From SCGC-AAA076-P13 sp905478035 (GTDB lineage Bacteria; Pseudomonadota; Gammaproteobacteria; Magnimaribacterales; D2472), in NCBI GenBank assembly GCA_943846785.1, contig OX044367.1, forward strand, positions 744,001 to 808,000: DNA of 64,000 bases, read 5' to 3'. The notes below the pieces were generated by a model, which saw nothing but the letters and a program-made list of their open reading frames with translations, searched no databases and was not told the DNA's origin. Within the stretch, counting starts at the first letter, position 1. Each line of letters starts with the position of its first letter. Below are positions 35,336 to 42,822 of this stretch, one piece after another. The position numbers and the translations under genes were made by a program.

Positions 35336-36160
35336 ATGAAAAATTTATTTAACTTTGTATTACCTTTGGTATTTATTGTTAGTTGCTCAATGGAGGAAAC
35401 GAGCAGCAACTCAGAAAATACTGTTGAGGACAGACTATCAAATATATATTACACAGAATTTATGCCATGTACCTCTGGTCCAGACTATTCAACTGAAAAT
35501 CTAACAAAGATGATTGCAGAATGGCAAAAACTATTAACAAATGAAAATCTACAAGGCGTCTGGGGTTATGCTCCAGCTGCAGATACCAATTCAGTCCCAA
35601 ATACAGGCTGGTGGGAAGTTCAGTGGGCATCAAAAGAATTAGCAGACCAGGCCTGGTCAGAGTGGGTTCAAAACAAGGAAGCTAATGAATGGAATGAAAA
35701 ATATGCTTCTGTCCTGCAGTGTGATGGAGAGGCTAGAAATGGTTTCAATAGTGTTTTTCCAATAGCATCAAGTCAATACAGTGAGCTTCCTGATTCAGGA
35801 TATTTTTATAGCGAAGTTCATCTTTGTGAGTTCAATGATGGCTCAACACAAGAGGAAGCAATCGCCTTCTTATCTGGGTTCACAGAGGCTGTAAGTAATG
35901 CAGATTATTCTGATACTTCATATCATCTAGGAAATTATTTTTATACCGATGATACCAATGGATTCCTTTGGGCTAACTTTACTAATAGCGAGGCATCAAT
36001 GAATAAAGCAAATGTTTCATTTGAGGCAAGCGTTAGAGAATCAATGTTCCCAATTTTTAGTGAATTCGCTTCTTGCGGTGATGTGCCAGATCTTTACCAT
36101 GGATATACTTTATATAACGCAGAGAACAAGGAGTTCATGCCAACGTTCATGTCAAACTAA
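35336..36160 (+). CDS. Outer-membrane-type lipoprotein with two dimeric-barrel-like repeats
   Basis: 274 residues, signal peptide with lipobox FIVSCS; Ser after the Cys predicts outer-membrane sorting. After a Ser/Asn/Glu-rich spacer, two related segments of about 90 residues follow, each with the pattern Tyr/Phe-x-Glu-x-x-x-Cys at its start (YYTEFMPC, FYSEVHLC), Trp- and Phe-rich middle strands (WWEVQWAS, FLWANFTN) and a Cys near its end (LQCD, ASCG). That layout resembles dimeric alpha/beta-barrel (ABM-like) domains in tandem. Followed 12 bp later by another ABM-like exported protein. Function unknown; the possible disulfides suit a periplasmic location. Confidence 0.65.
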   Translation: MKNLFNFVLPLVFIVSCSMEETSSNSENTVEDRLSNIYYTEFMPCTSGPDYSTENLTKMIAEWQKLLTNENLQGVWGYAPAADTNSVPNTGWWEVQWASKELADQAWSEWVQNKEANEWNEKYASVLQCDGEARNGFNSVFPIASSQYSELPDSGYFYSEVHLCEFNDGSTQEEAIAFLSGFTEAVSNADYSDTSYHLGNYFYTDDTNGFLWANFTNSEASMNKANVSFEASVRESMFPIFSEFASCGDVPDLYHGYTLYNAENKEFMPTFMSN

Positions 36161-36172
36161 GAGGATAATATT

Positions 36173-36595
36173 ATGAAAAAATTATTACTATTAACCTTAA
36201 TCGTTCCATCCTTCTTGATGGCAATGCATCATAAATCTGAGCCCATTATTTTTTATCTAGATATGGATATTGCTGAGGGTAAATCTGAAGGGGTTGAAGA
36301 GTTTGTTGATTACTTGGTTTCTGCTGTTAAGAAAACAGAGCCTAAGACAATGTACTATAAGTATTGGATCTCTGAAGATAAATCAAAAGTATCTTTAATG
36401 GAGGTTTATCACACTAATGAAGATGCTTTGTTTCACATGAATGCATTTGATAAGGCATCTCATAAGGAGCAGTTTATTGAAACGTTTGTTATTACCAACT
36501 TTCAAGTTATGGGCAATACGAGCGATGAGCTAAAAGAAGCTATGTCTGCTTTTACCAAAGACCATAGAACACTTATGAATGGCTTTAAAAGATAG
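36173..36595 (+). CDS. Exported ABM/dimeric alpha-beta barrel protein
   Basis: 140 residues with a signal peptide (LLLLTLIVPSFLMA). The mature part IIFYLDMDIAEGKSEGVEEFVDYL, then KYWISEDKSKVSLMEVYHTNEDALFHM follows the antibiotic-biosynthesis-monooxygenase/Dabb fold: beta strand, helix over a sheet, EVY strand, then A-x-x-H-M helix. Such proteins often work as small oxygenases or ligand binders; the substrate is unknown. GAGGATAAT precedes the ATG, and it lies 12 bp behind the tandem-barrel lipoprotein, so they probably act together. Confidence 0.7.
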   Translation: MKKLLLLTLIVPSFLMAMHHKSEPIIFYLDMDIAEGKSEGVEEFVDYLVSAVKKTEPKTMYYKYWISEDKSKVSLMEVYHTNEDALFHMNAFDKASHKEQFIETFVITNFQVMGNTSDELKEAMSAFTKDHRTLMNGFKR

Positions 36596-36615
36596 TTAAA
36601 GATAATGAAGGTCTA

Positions 36616-37011
36616 TTAATTTAGGCCTTCGCACATCTCATTGGCTTGTTGAATGTATATTTCTTTTAGGGGTGATTGAACAGAATCTATTTCATAATTC
36701 CTATTCATCAAATCAAGCAGCTTATATATAAACTTCATTCCATTTTTTCTATCCCAATTCCATATGGTATCAAGATCAGCAACTAAAAAATCTCTATCAT
36801 TTTCTTTTACAACAATTTGCTGCATTAGGAGAAGTAGCTCTTCATCATCAGCACTTTGATCAAATATAACTGGACGTTCTTTTTTAGAGCTTTCAGTTTT
36901 TAATATTTTTTTTAGAGTCTGATCAACGCATAAAGATCTGGTTTCAATTGCTTCTGCCTGAAGCAATATAACTATAGATGACAGTGTAAATATTGTAATA
37001 ATTTTTTTCAT
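36616..37011 (-). CDS. Hypothetical secreted protein
   Basis: 131 residues with a signal peptide (ITIFTLSSIVILLQAEA). The mature part is charged and helical, with DEELLLLMQQIVVKEND and LDTIWNWDRKNGMKFIYKLLDLMN, and one Cys near each end (RSLCVD, NEMCEG), possibly a disulfide. I do not recognise the family. Convergent with the ABM-like gene; a short imperfect inverted repeat GAAGGTCTA/TTAGGCCTTC lies at the junction and may terminate both. Confidence 0.6.
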   Translation of the reverse strand: MKKIITIFTLSSIVILLQAEAIETRSLCVDQTLKKILKTESSKKERPVIFDQSADDEELLLLMQQIVVKENDRDFLVADLDTIWNWDRKNGMKFIYKLLDLMNRNYEIDSVQSPLKEIYIQQANEMCEGLN

Positions 37012-37077
37012 AGCTCAATAGTAATATACATATCTAGTAATGTATGATTATTGCGTCAATTTAAAATAGAGATAATT

Positions 37078-38076
37078 ATGGAAAAAGTATTAGTAACCGG
37101 CGCTACTGGATTTATTGGTCTACACTGCATTCAACAGCTTCTTGAACAAGGTTATGCTGTCAATGGAACCTTGCGTTCGATGCAAAGAGAATCTGAGGTC
37201 AGAGAGTCGTTAGAAAAACATAATACCTCTACAGAAAACCTTAGTTTATTTCCAGTAGATTTAATGAGTGATGAGGGTTGGGACCAGGCTATGGAAAGCT
37301 GTGATTATCTTCTTCATGTCGCATCCCCATTTGTACTTTCAAATGAAACAGAGGAGTTTTTTGTAAAGCCGGCTGTAGAGGGCGCATTAAGAGCACTAAA
37401 ATTTGCTGATAAACATAATATTAAAAAGGTAGTTTTAACTTCCTCCTTTGCTGCTGTGGGCGACACTTTTGATGGCACTACAAGTTTTAATGAAACCCAT
37501 TGGTCTGATACATCTAATGACAAAATGACTTTCTATTCAAAGAGCAAGACTCTAGCTGAAAAGGCTGCATGGGATTACGTACAAGAAAACAATGTAAGTT
37601 TTCCACTAACTGTAATCAATCCTGTTGGAGTGTTAGGGCCATCATTGTCTGATGATGTTGGTATTTCTAATTCAATGATTTTAAGAATGCTTAATGGTTC
37701 CATGCCAGCTCTAGCAAAAATTCATATTGGTATTGTTGATGTAAGGGATGTAGCAAAGGCTCATATATTAGCTATGAAAAATGATCAATCAAATGGAGAA
37801 AGGTTTATTGTTTCTGAAAAAGAGATGTGGATGAGTGATATAGCTAATGTTTTAAATGCTAATGGCTATAAAGCTCCAGAAAAAAATATGCCAAACTTTT
37901 TATTAAAAGCTATGGCAATGTTCAAAAGTGACTTAAAAACTATTTCTAAAATGGCTGGAAAACAAAGGGACTGCAATACTACAAAAGCAATAGATGTTCT
38001 GGGTTGGAAGCCTATTAGCGCAGAAGAGTCTATTCTTGCAGCAGCAAAACAAATCACTGATTACGATTTGATTTAA
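37078..38076 (+). CDS. NAD(P)-dependent epimerase/dihydroflavonol-reductase-like protein
   Basis: 332 residues from ATG 37078 (MEKVLVTGATGFIG), preferred over an in-frame TTG further upstream because AGAGATAAT precedes it and the Rossmann motif then sits at the N-terminus. Extended-SDR features: TGATGFIGLH, then VLTSSFAAVG (catalytic Ser region) and YSKSKTLAEKAAWDY (Y-x-x-x-K). The resemblance is to the dihydroflavonol 4-reductase/cinnamoyl-CoA-reductase type used on aldehydes or ketones. Substrate unknown. Its end overlaps the convergent steroid-reductase-like gene by 4 bp. Confidence 0.85.
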   Translation: MEKVLVTGATGFIGLHCIQQLLEQGYAVNGTLRSMQRESEVRESLEKHNTSTENLSLFPVDLMSDEGWDQAMESCDYLLHVASPFVLSNETEEFFVKPAVEGALRALKFADKHNIKKVVLTSSFAAVGDTFDGTTSFNETHWSDTSNDKMTFYSKSKTLAEKAAWDYVQENNVSFPLTVINPVGVLGPSLSDDVGISNSMILRMLNGSMPALAKIHIGIVDVRDVAKAHILAMKNDQSNGERFIVSEKEMWMSDIANVLNANGYKAPEKNMPNFLLKAMAMFKSDLKTISKMAGKQRDCNTTKAIDVLGWKPISAEESILAAAKQITDYDLI

Positions 38077-38822
38077 ATTATTCCAGGAATGATTGCTTTC
38101 CTATTTTCAGGGTAGTCATCAAATTTTTCTTTGTACCATTTATGATGAGCTATTGCCCTTGGGAAGAGATTAGCTATAGTCCAAATCAAGAATACTAAAC
38201 CTGAAACACTCCAAGTTAATACAGCCCAACCAATCCATTCAATAATTTCTCCAAAATAGTTTGGGGAAGAAATATACTTATGTAGGAATTTATTTGGCAA
38301 GTGGTAGCCTGGACCATTCTTTTTCCTTAGACCTACTATTAAATAATCAGAAGTGATATTAATAAACATACCAATAAAAAATAAAGATAAGCCTATTATA
38401 AAAGTACTTGATGAAAGCCAATCAGATGAATAGTTTGTAAAATAAAATATTCCAAATGCCTGAATGCTTACATTCACAAGATTAAAACAAAATGCGGATA
38501 TAGCTATACTTATTGGCATTTTTGGATTGGTCATATCGATGACAAATGGATAGATAAATGTTCTATGTATGTAATGCGTTAACCAAATCATCAAGAAAAC
38601 TTCATGAACTAAATCTAGATCATTTCTTACAATTAAACCAAATATTATCATTAGAATAACGCAGGGCGATTCCATTATTACCCATCCAGTTCTGGCAGAA
38701 ATATTTCGACCCCATCCATCTTTAATATGACGACCATAGGGTGCGTTATTAAAAAATAAATAAATAAAGGTAATTACTGCCACAGCAACCCAGAAAAGAA
38801 TAAATATATTAAACAAGCTCAT
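38073..38822 (-). CDS. Steroid 5-alpha-reductase-like membrane protein
   Basis: About 249 residues from ATG 38822, with six or seven hydrophobic helices. The C-terminal half carries the 3-oxo-5-alpha-steroid 4-dehydrogenase pattern: LRKKNGPGYHLPNKFLHKYISSPNYFGEIIEW followed by FPRAIAHHKWYKEKFDDYP, both close to the NADPH- and substrate-binding segments of the SRD5A family. GRNISARTGW near the N-terminus also fits. Bacterial members reduce enone double bonds in sterol-like or polyprenoid lipids; the actual substrate is not evident. Confidence 0.78.
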   Translation of the reverse strand: MSLFNIFILFWVAVAVITFIYLFFNNAPYGRHIKDGWGRNISARTGWVIMESPCVILMIIFGLIVRNDLDLVHEVFLMIWLTHYIHRTFIYPFVIDMTNPKMPISIAISAFCFNLVNVSIQAFGIFYFTNYSSDWLSSSTFIIGLSLFFIGMFINITSDYLIVGLRKKNGPGYHLPNKFLHKYISSPNYFGEIIEWIGWAVLTWSVSGLVFLIWTIANLFPRAIAHHKWYKEKFDDYPENRKAIIPGII

Positions 38823-38909
38823 AATCACGATTTAACATAACCAGTATGAATTAGTTTACAGATATAGAAGTTAAACATAAACTGTAGATAACGTTTTTGG
38901 GAGAATTTC

Positions 38910-40589
38910 ATGAAAGAATATGACTTTATTATTTTAGGTGCTGGTTCAGCTGGCTGTGTTTTAGCAAACAGGCTGAGTTCAAATCCTGATTTCAATGTTT
39001 GCTTAATAGAGGCTGGCTCAAAAGATACTGACGTAAGGCTTCATGTTCCATTGGGCTTTGCATTTTTAGGTGATGGAAGTAAATATAGTTGGAATTATAA
39101 TACTGAGCCTCAAAAAGAATTTGCTAAAGTAAAAGTTCTTGAGCCCGTTACATCAGTTGTAGATTCTGCTGGTGGAGTTCATGAAGTGGAGCCTGAAAAT
39201 GAAGAGCATAGAAGAGGCTATCAACCAAGAGGTAAAACGCTAGGAGGCTCCAGTTCAATTAACGCCATGCTTTATGTAAGAGGTCATAAATGGGACTATG
39301 ACCATTGGTCTGATCTAGGAAACAGTGGCTGGTCATATGATGAGGTACTGCCTTATTTTAAAAAAGCTGAGCACAATGAAGTTCATCAAGATAGCTTTCA
39401 TGGGCAAAATGGACCATTAAATGTAGCTAAGATTAGACACAAAAATAAACCTGTAGATGAGTTTGTAGAAACAGGATCTTCAATATTTGGTTTCAATGAT
39501 GATTTCAATGGAGAAAATCAAGAGGGTATTGGGTATTATCAAACCACTCAAAAAGGTGGCAAAAGATGCAGTGCAGCAAAAGCTTATTTAGTCCCTGCTT
39601 TAGAGCGAGAAAACCTAACGGTACTAACAGATACCAATGTCAATAAAATTTTAATTAACAATGATAGAGCTACTGGAGTATCTTGTATTGACGAAGATGG
39701 AAATGAATTTGAAATTAGAGCCTCCAAAGAGGTTTTATTATCATCAGGTGCATTTGGATCACCTCAAGTTCTATTAAGATCAGGGGTCGGGCCAGAAGAA
39801 GAAATTACAAAGCATGGAATTGATCATAAAGTTGAGCTTCCTGGTGTTGGTAAAAATCTTCAAGACCATATAGATTATTTATCTGTTCATAAATATAAAT
39901 CCCTTAATTTATTTGGATTCTCACTAGGGACAATATTTTTTAAATATCCTTTAGAACTGATCAAGTACATCTTAACTAAAACCGGAATGTTCACATCTAC
40001 TGTAGCAGAGGCAGGGGGCTTTATACGCTCAAGAAATGATATTACAGTTCCAGACATACAGCTGCATTTTGCTCCCGGTATGGTTGTTGATCATGGAAGG
40101 GAAACTGTTTGGGGCACTGGCTTGAGTTGTCATACTTGCTTATTAAGACCTAAGTCAAGAGGAGAGGTGACACTGCAATCATCAGATCCATCAGATGATC
40201 CAAAGATAGATCCTAAATTTTTATCTCATCCAGATGATATGAGAGATATGATAGCCGGCTATAAAAAAATGATGAAGATTATGAATAAAGAACCCTTATC
40301 TAAATATACAAGCGCACATGTGCAGAGACCTGTTGATTTGGATAATGATGAAGATATCGAACAGGCTATAAGAGAAGATGCTGACACTGTATATCATCCG
40401 GTTGGTACATGTAAGATGGGAAGTGATGACATGTCCGTTGTTAATGAAAGGTTAAAAGTTCATAAAGTTTCTGGTTTAAGAGTTGTAGACGCATCTGTTA
40501 TGCCAACACTGGTGGGTGGAAATACAAATGCTCCTACTATTATGATTGGTGAAAAAGCATCTGACATGATTCTTGAAGACTGGGCCTAG
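38910..40589 (+). CDS. GMC-family FAD oxidoreductase (choline-dehydrogenase type)
   Basis: 559 residues, cytoplasmic or membrane-associated flavoenzyme oxidising an alcohol. FAD-binding IILGAGSAGCVLANRLS at the N-terminus, GMC signature 1 GKTLGGSSSINAMLYVRG, signature 2 near LLSSGAFGSPQVLLRSG, and the C-terminal catalytic HPVGTCKMG and NTNAPTIMIGEKASDMI. GGGAG precedes the ATG. The pattern favours primary-alcohol dehydrogenases such as BetA or alkanol (AlkJ-like) enzymes. It is followed directly by a secreted rhodanese, with the two starts and stops one base apart. Confidence 0.9.
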   Translation: MKEYDFIILGAGSAGCVLANRLSSNPDFNVCLIEAGSKDTDVRLHVPLGFAFLGDGSKYSWNYNTEPQKEFAKVKVLEPVTSVVDSAGGVHEVEPENEEHRRGYQPRGKTLGGSSSINAMLYVRGHKWDYDHWSDLGNSGWSYDEVLPYFKKAEHNEVHQDSFHGQNGPLNVAKIRHKNKPVDEFVETGSSIFGFNDDFNGENQEGIGYYQTTQKGGKRCSAAKAYLVPALERENLTVLTDTNVNKILINNDRATGVSCIDEDGNEFEIRASKEVLLSSGAFGSPQVLLRSGVGPEEEITKHGIDHKVELPGVGKNLQDHIDYLSVHKYKSLNLFGFSLGTIFFKYPLELIKYILTKTGMFTSTVAEAGGFIRSRNDITVPDIQLHFAPGMVVDHGRETVWGTGLSCHTCLLRPKSRGEVTLQSSDPSDDPKIDPKFLSHPDDMRDMIAGYKKMMKIMNKEPLSKYTSAHVQRPVDLDNDEDIEQAIREDADTVYHPVGTCKMGSDDMSVVNERLKVHKVSGLRVVDASVMPTLVGGNTNAPTIMIGEKASDMILEDWA

Positions 40590-40590
40590 T

Positions 40591-40905
40591 ATGCGCATTA
40601 AATTTCTTCTAATAAGCTTATGTTTTTTACCTTTAATCAATGCCACTATTGTTATTGATGTCAGGACTCCTGATGAATGGCTAGGCGGACATCTTGAAAA
40701 TGCACAAAATATTGAATGGCAGGATATTCTAAATATCAAAGAGTCTGTTAAAAAAGATGAAGAAATTTATCTCTATTGCAGAAGTGGAAATAGATCTGGT
40801 AAGGCTACACGAATACTAACTGATGCTGGATTCGTAAATGTAATTAACGCCGGAAGTCTGAACCAAGCTAGCAAGCTCCTAGACATAAATATAGTTAAAA
40901 ATTAG
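40591..40905 (+). CDS. Secreted single-domain rhodanese
   Basis: 104 residues from ATG 40591, with a signal peptide (FLLISLCFLPLINA). The rhodanese domain has VIDVRTPDEW (CH2A-like), GHLENAQNIEW and the active-site loop YLYCRSGNRSGKA with the persulfide Cys. Such periplasmic PspE-like proteins transfer sulfane sulfur. The start codon lies 1 base after the GMC gene's stop, so translation is probably coupled. Confidence 0.85.
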   Translation: MRIKFLLISLCFLPLINATIVIDVRTPDEWLGGHLENAQNIEWQDILNIKESVKKDEEIYLYCRSGNRSGKATRILTDAGFVNVINAGSLNQASKLLDINIVKN

Positions 40906-40934
40906 ATTCATTATCTATATACTTTTAATGTATA

Positions 40935-40984
40935 CAGTGCATACATATTCACTTATGATGTGTGCACTGCTTACATAAGTAAGC
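40935..40984 (+). repeat. Two adjacent stem-loops upstream of the PAN-domain gene
   Basis: Arms 40935-40945 and 40959-40969 (CAGTGCATACA/TGTGTGCACTG) pair over 11 bp with one wobble. Directly next to them, GCTTAC-ATAA-GTAAGC (40969-40984) is a perfect 6-bp hairpin. Neither has a T-run. They lie 38 bp before the PAN-domain gene, so they could be a 5'-UTR structure or an operator. Confidence 0.5.
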
Positions 40985-41021
40985 ACTATATTTTAATTAC
41001 AACCCCCCTAAAGGTATAAAT

Positions 41022-41312
41022 ATGAAAAAACTCACATCGCTAATCACTTTAACAGTGCTAATCTTCGCAATCCCTACTTATGCTGCAGATATGAACTTTA
41101 CGCCTAAAGCTGATATCTCATTTTCAGGTAAAATAGCTACTGTAAAGACTTCAAAGAAATACAGAAATGTTGAGGCTTGCCAGGCACTTTGCGTTAGTAG
41201 ATCATCTTGTGTTGCATTTACACTTGATTCTTCAAAAGGCAGCTGTACTGTTCTTAAAAGTGTAACGAAGGAAACTTCAAATACAAATGCTGTATCAGGT
41301 CTTAAAAACTAA
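41022..41312 (+). CDS. Secreted PAN/Apple-domain protein
   Basis: 96 residues with a signal peptide ending at TYAAD. The mature 75 residues hold one PAN/Apple-like domain: YRNVEACQALCVSRSSCVAFTLD, then CTVLKSV and VSGLK, with the four-cysteine spacing expected for PAN_4 domains. Such domains bind proteins or carbohydrates. It is monocistronic: gene-free DNA upstream with two hairpins and a strong terminator downstream. AAAGGTATAA precedes the ATG. Confidence 0.75.
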   Translation: MKKLTSLITLTVLIFAIPTYAADMNFTPKADISFSGKIATVKTSKKYRNVEACQALCVSRSSCVAFTLDSSKGSCTVLKSVTKETSNTNAVSGLKN

Positions 41313-41331
41313 TATTGCTTTTCTAATTAAA

Positions 41332-41357
41332 AAAGGGTCATTCGTGGCCCTTTTTTT
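41332..41357 (+). terminator. Terminator after the PAN-domain gene
   Basis: GGGTCA, tetraloop TTCG, TGGCCC, with flanking A-run and seven T. One T-G wobble in the stem. Confidence 0.85.
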
Positions 41358-41392
41358 ATATCTAAATTTTTTTATCAGTTTACAATTAAACG

Positions 41393-42394
41393 ATGAACAA
41401 TTTTTTTAATCTCTTTAAAAAAAACCAACCGAAACCAAAATATAAAAAAATTCTTTCACTCGACGGTGGTGGGGTAAGAGCTATTGCTGGGATCATCTTT
41501 TTAAAAAAACTCGAAGCTGCCTCAGGAAAAAAAATATTTGATACATTTGATATGTTTGTGGGGACTAGTGCTGGAGCTCTAAATGCAGCATGTTTTGCCT
41601 ATGGCAAAATGACTGCAGATGAGGTCAAGAGATATTGGTCCAAAGATTATTTAGATCGAATAATGAAGACTTCATTTTTTTGGGATAAGGCATCATTAAT
41701 CCAAGCGAGACCTAGATATGAAACTGAAGGAAGGGTGGAAGTATTAAAGGAGATTTTTTCATCACACCTTTTGAATGATGTAAAAAAACCCTTAGTTACA
41801 TTGACATATGACATTGAAAAAAGAACTCACGTAATACATAGTAGCTTTGACTCACCAAATATAAGCATCATAGATGCTGTTTGTGCATCCAGTGCAGCAC
41901 CTATGTACTTTCCTACATATCAAATGGAAAATGGTTCATGGATGATAGATGGTGGTGTTGTTACAAATAATCCATCTATGATTGGTTTTGCTCAAGCTAA
42001 AGAATATTTTCAAACTGATAGAATAAAAATTCTTAGTATTGGTGCTGGCCTAAATAAAAAAAAGATAGATGGTAAGACTTCATCTATTTGGGGTGGTGTT
42101 GGTTGGTTAAGAAACGATATCATGGGAATGATGCTTGATTCAGAAATACATCATGATATTGCTGAGGATATATTGGATCAATCGTATCTCAGAATTAATT
42201 CTTCATTAGGTAAAATTAATAAAATTCTCGATGATAGTTCAGATAATAATTTAGAAAAGATACATTTAATGGGAATGGATTGGTGGTCAGAGTTTGGAAA
42301 GGAGACCTATAGAGTTTTTAAAAGATTAAATTATTTAACAAATAATGATATTTTTATTGTAAGATACATTTTTTTTAATTATTGGATACTATGA
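41393..42394 (+). CDS. Patatin-like phospholipase
   Basis: 333 residues, acyl hydrolase with a Ser-Asp dyad. The oxyanion element SLDGGGVRAI, the nucleophile GTSAGALNA (G-x-S-x-G) and the dyad Asp in DGGVVTNNP are all present, with the helper motif ASSAAPMYFP. No signal peptide: the N-terminus is NNFFNLFKKNQPKPK, so probably cytoplasmic. Its stop TGA overlaps the ATG of the RRM gene, an unusual coupling of a lipase with an RNA-binding protein. Confidence 0.88.
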   Translation: MNNFFNLFKKNQPKPKYKKILSLDGGGVRAIAGIIFLKKLEAASGKKIFDTFDMFVGTSAGALNAACFAYGKMTADEVKRYWSKDYLDRIMKTSFFWDKASLIQARPRYETEGRVEVLKEIFSSHLLNDVKKPLVTLTYDIEKRTHVIHSSFDSPNISIIDAVCASSAAPMYFPTYQMENGSWMIDGGVVTNNPSMIGFAQAKEYFQTDRIKILSIGAGLNKKKIDGKTSSIWGGVGWLRNDIMGMMLDSEIHHDIAEDILDQSYLRINSSLGKINKILDDSSDNNLEKIHLMGMDWWSEFGKETYRVFKRLNYLTNNDIFIVRYIFFNYWIL

Positions 42395-42636
42395 ATATAT
42401 ACGTTGGAAATCTTTCTTGGGGCATGAGCGACCAAGACCTTGAAAATCTTTTTGCAGAACATGGTTCTGTTACTTCAGCAAAAATTATAACTGACAGAAT
42501 GACTAATCGTTCTAGAGGTTTTGGTTTTGTTGAAATGAGTGATGGTGCTGAAGCAGCAATTGCAGCTCTTAATGATACGGAAATAGAGGGCAGAAAATTA
42601 GTTGTGAATGAATCTAGACCTCGTGAAACTAGATAA
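42391..42636 (+). CDS. RRM-domain RNA-binding protein
   Basis: 81 residues from ATG 42391. A single RRM: RNP2 IYVGNLSW and RNP1 RSRGFGFVEM, with GRKLVVNESRPR at the end. Similar small RRM proteins are abundant in cyanobacteria and some marine proteobacteria and are often cold- or stress-related. No Shine-Dalgarno can be placed independently of the patatin end. A terminator follows. Confidence 0.93.
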   Translation: MNIYVGNLSWGMSDQDLENLFAEHGSVTSAKIITDRMTNRSRGFGFVEMSDGAEAAIAALNDTEIEGRKLVVNESRPRETR

Positions 42637-42668
42637 GTAATCACTTAATCTAAAACAAATTCATTTAT

Positions 42669-42699
42669 AAACCCAGTCTTTTAAAGGCTGGGTTTTTTT
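42669..42699 (+). terminator. Terminator after the RRM gene
   Basis: AACCCAG, an internal CTTT/AAAG pairing, CTGGGTT and seven T. Strong 7-bp outer stem. Confidence 0.85.
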
Positions 42700-42719
42700 G
42701 TAAAATAGACTACTTAAAG

Positions 42720-42788
42720 ATGTAAATTTTTTACATTTTTTTTTAGTTTGTGTTTATTCTTGACGTTTTTCTAACAATGTTGTTTAAT
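42720..42788 (+). promoter_or_regulatory. Promoter and inverted repeat of the first TonB receptor
   Basis: TTGACG (42760-42765), 17-bp spacer, TTTAAT (42783-42788) make a plausible sigma-70 promoter. At 42720-42736 ATGTAAA-TTT-TTTACAT is an inverted repeat 23 bp upstream of the -35. Its half sites equal those of the palindrome upstream of the second receptor but the spacer is 3, not 6. Confidence 0.5.
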
Positions 42789-42822
42789 GGCCGCAGTTCT
42801 ATATATAACAGGGGAATATTCC

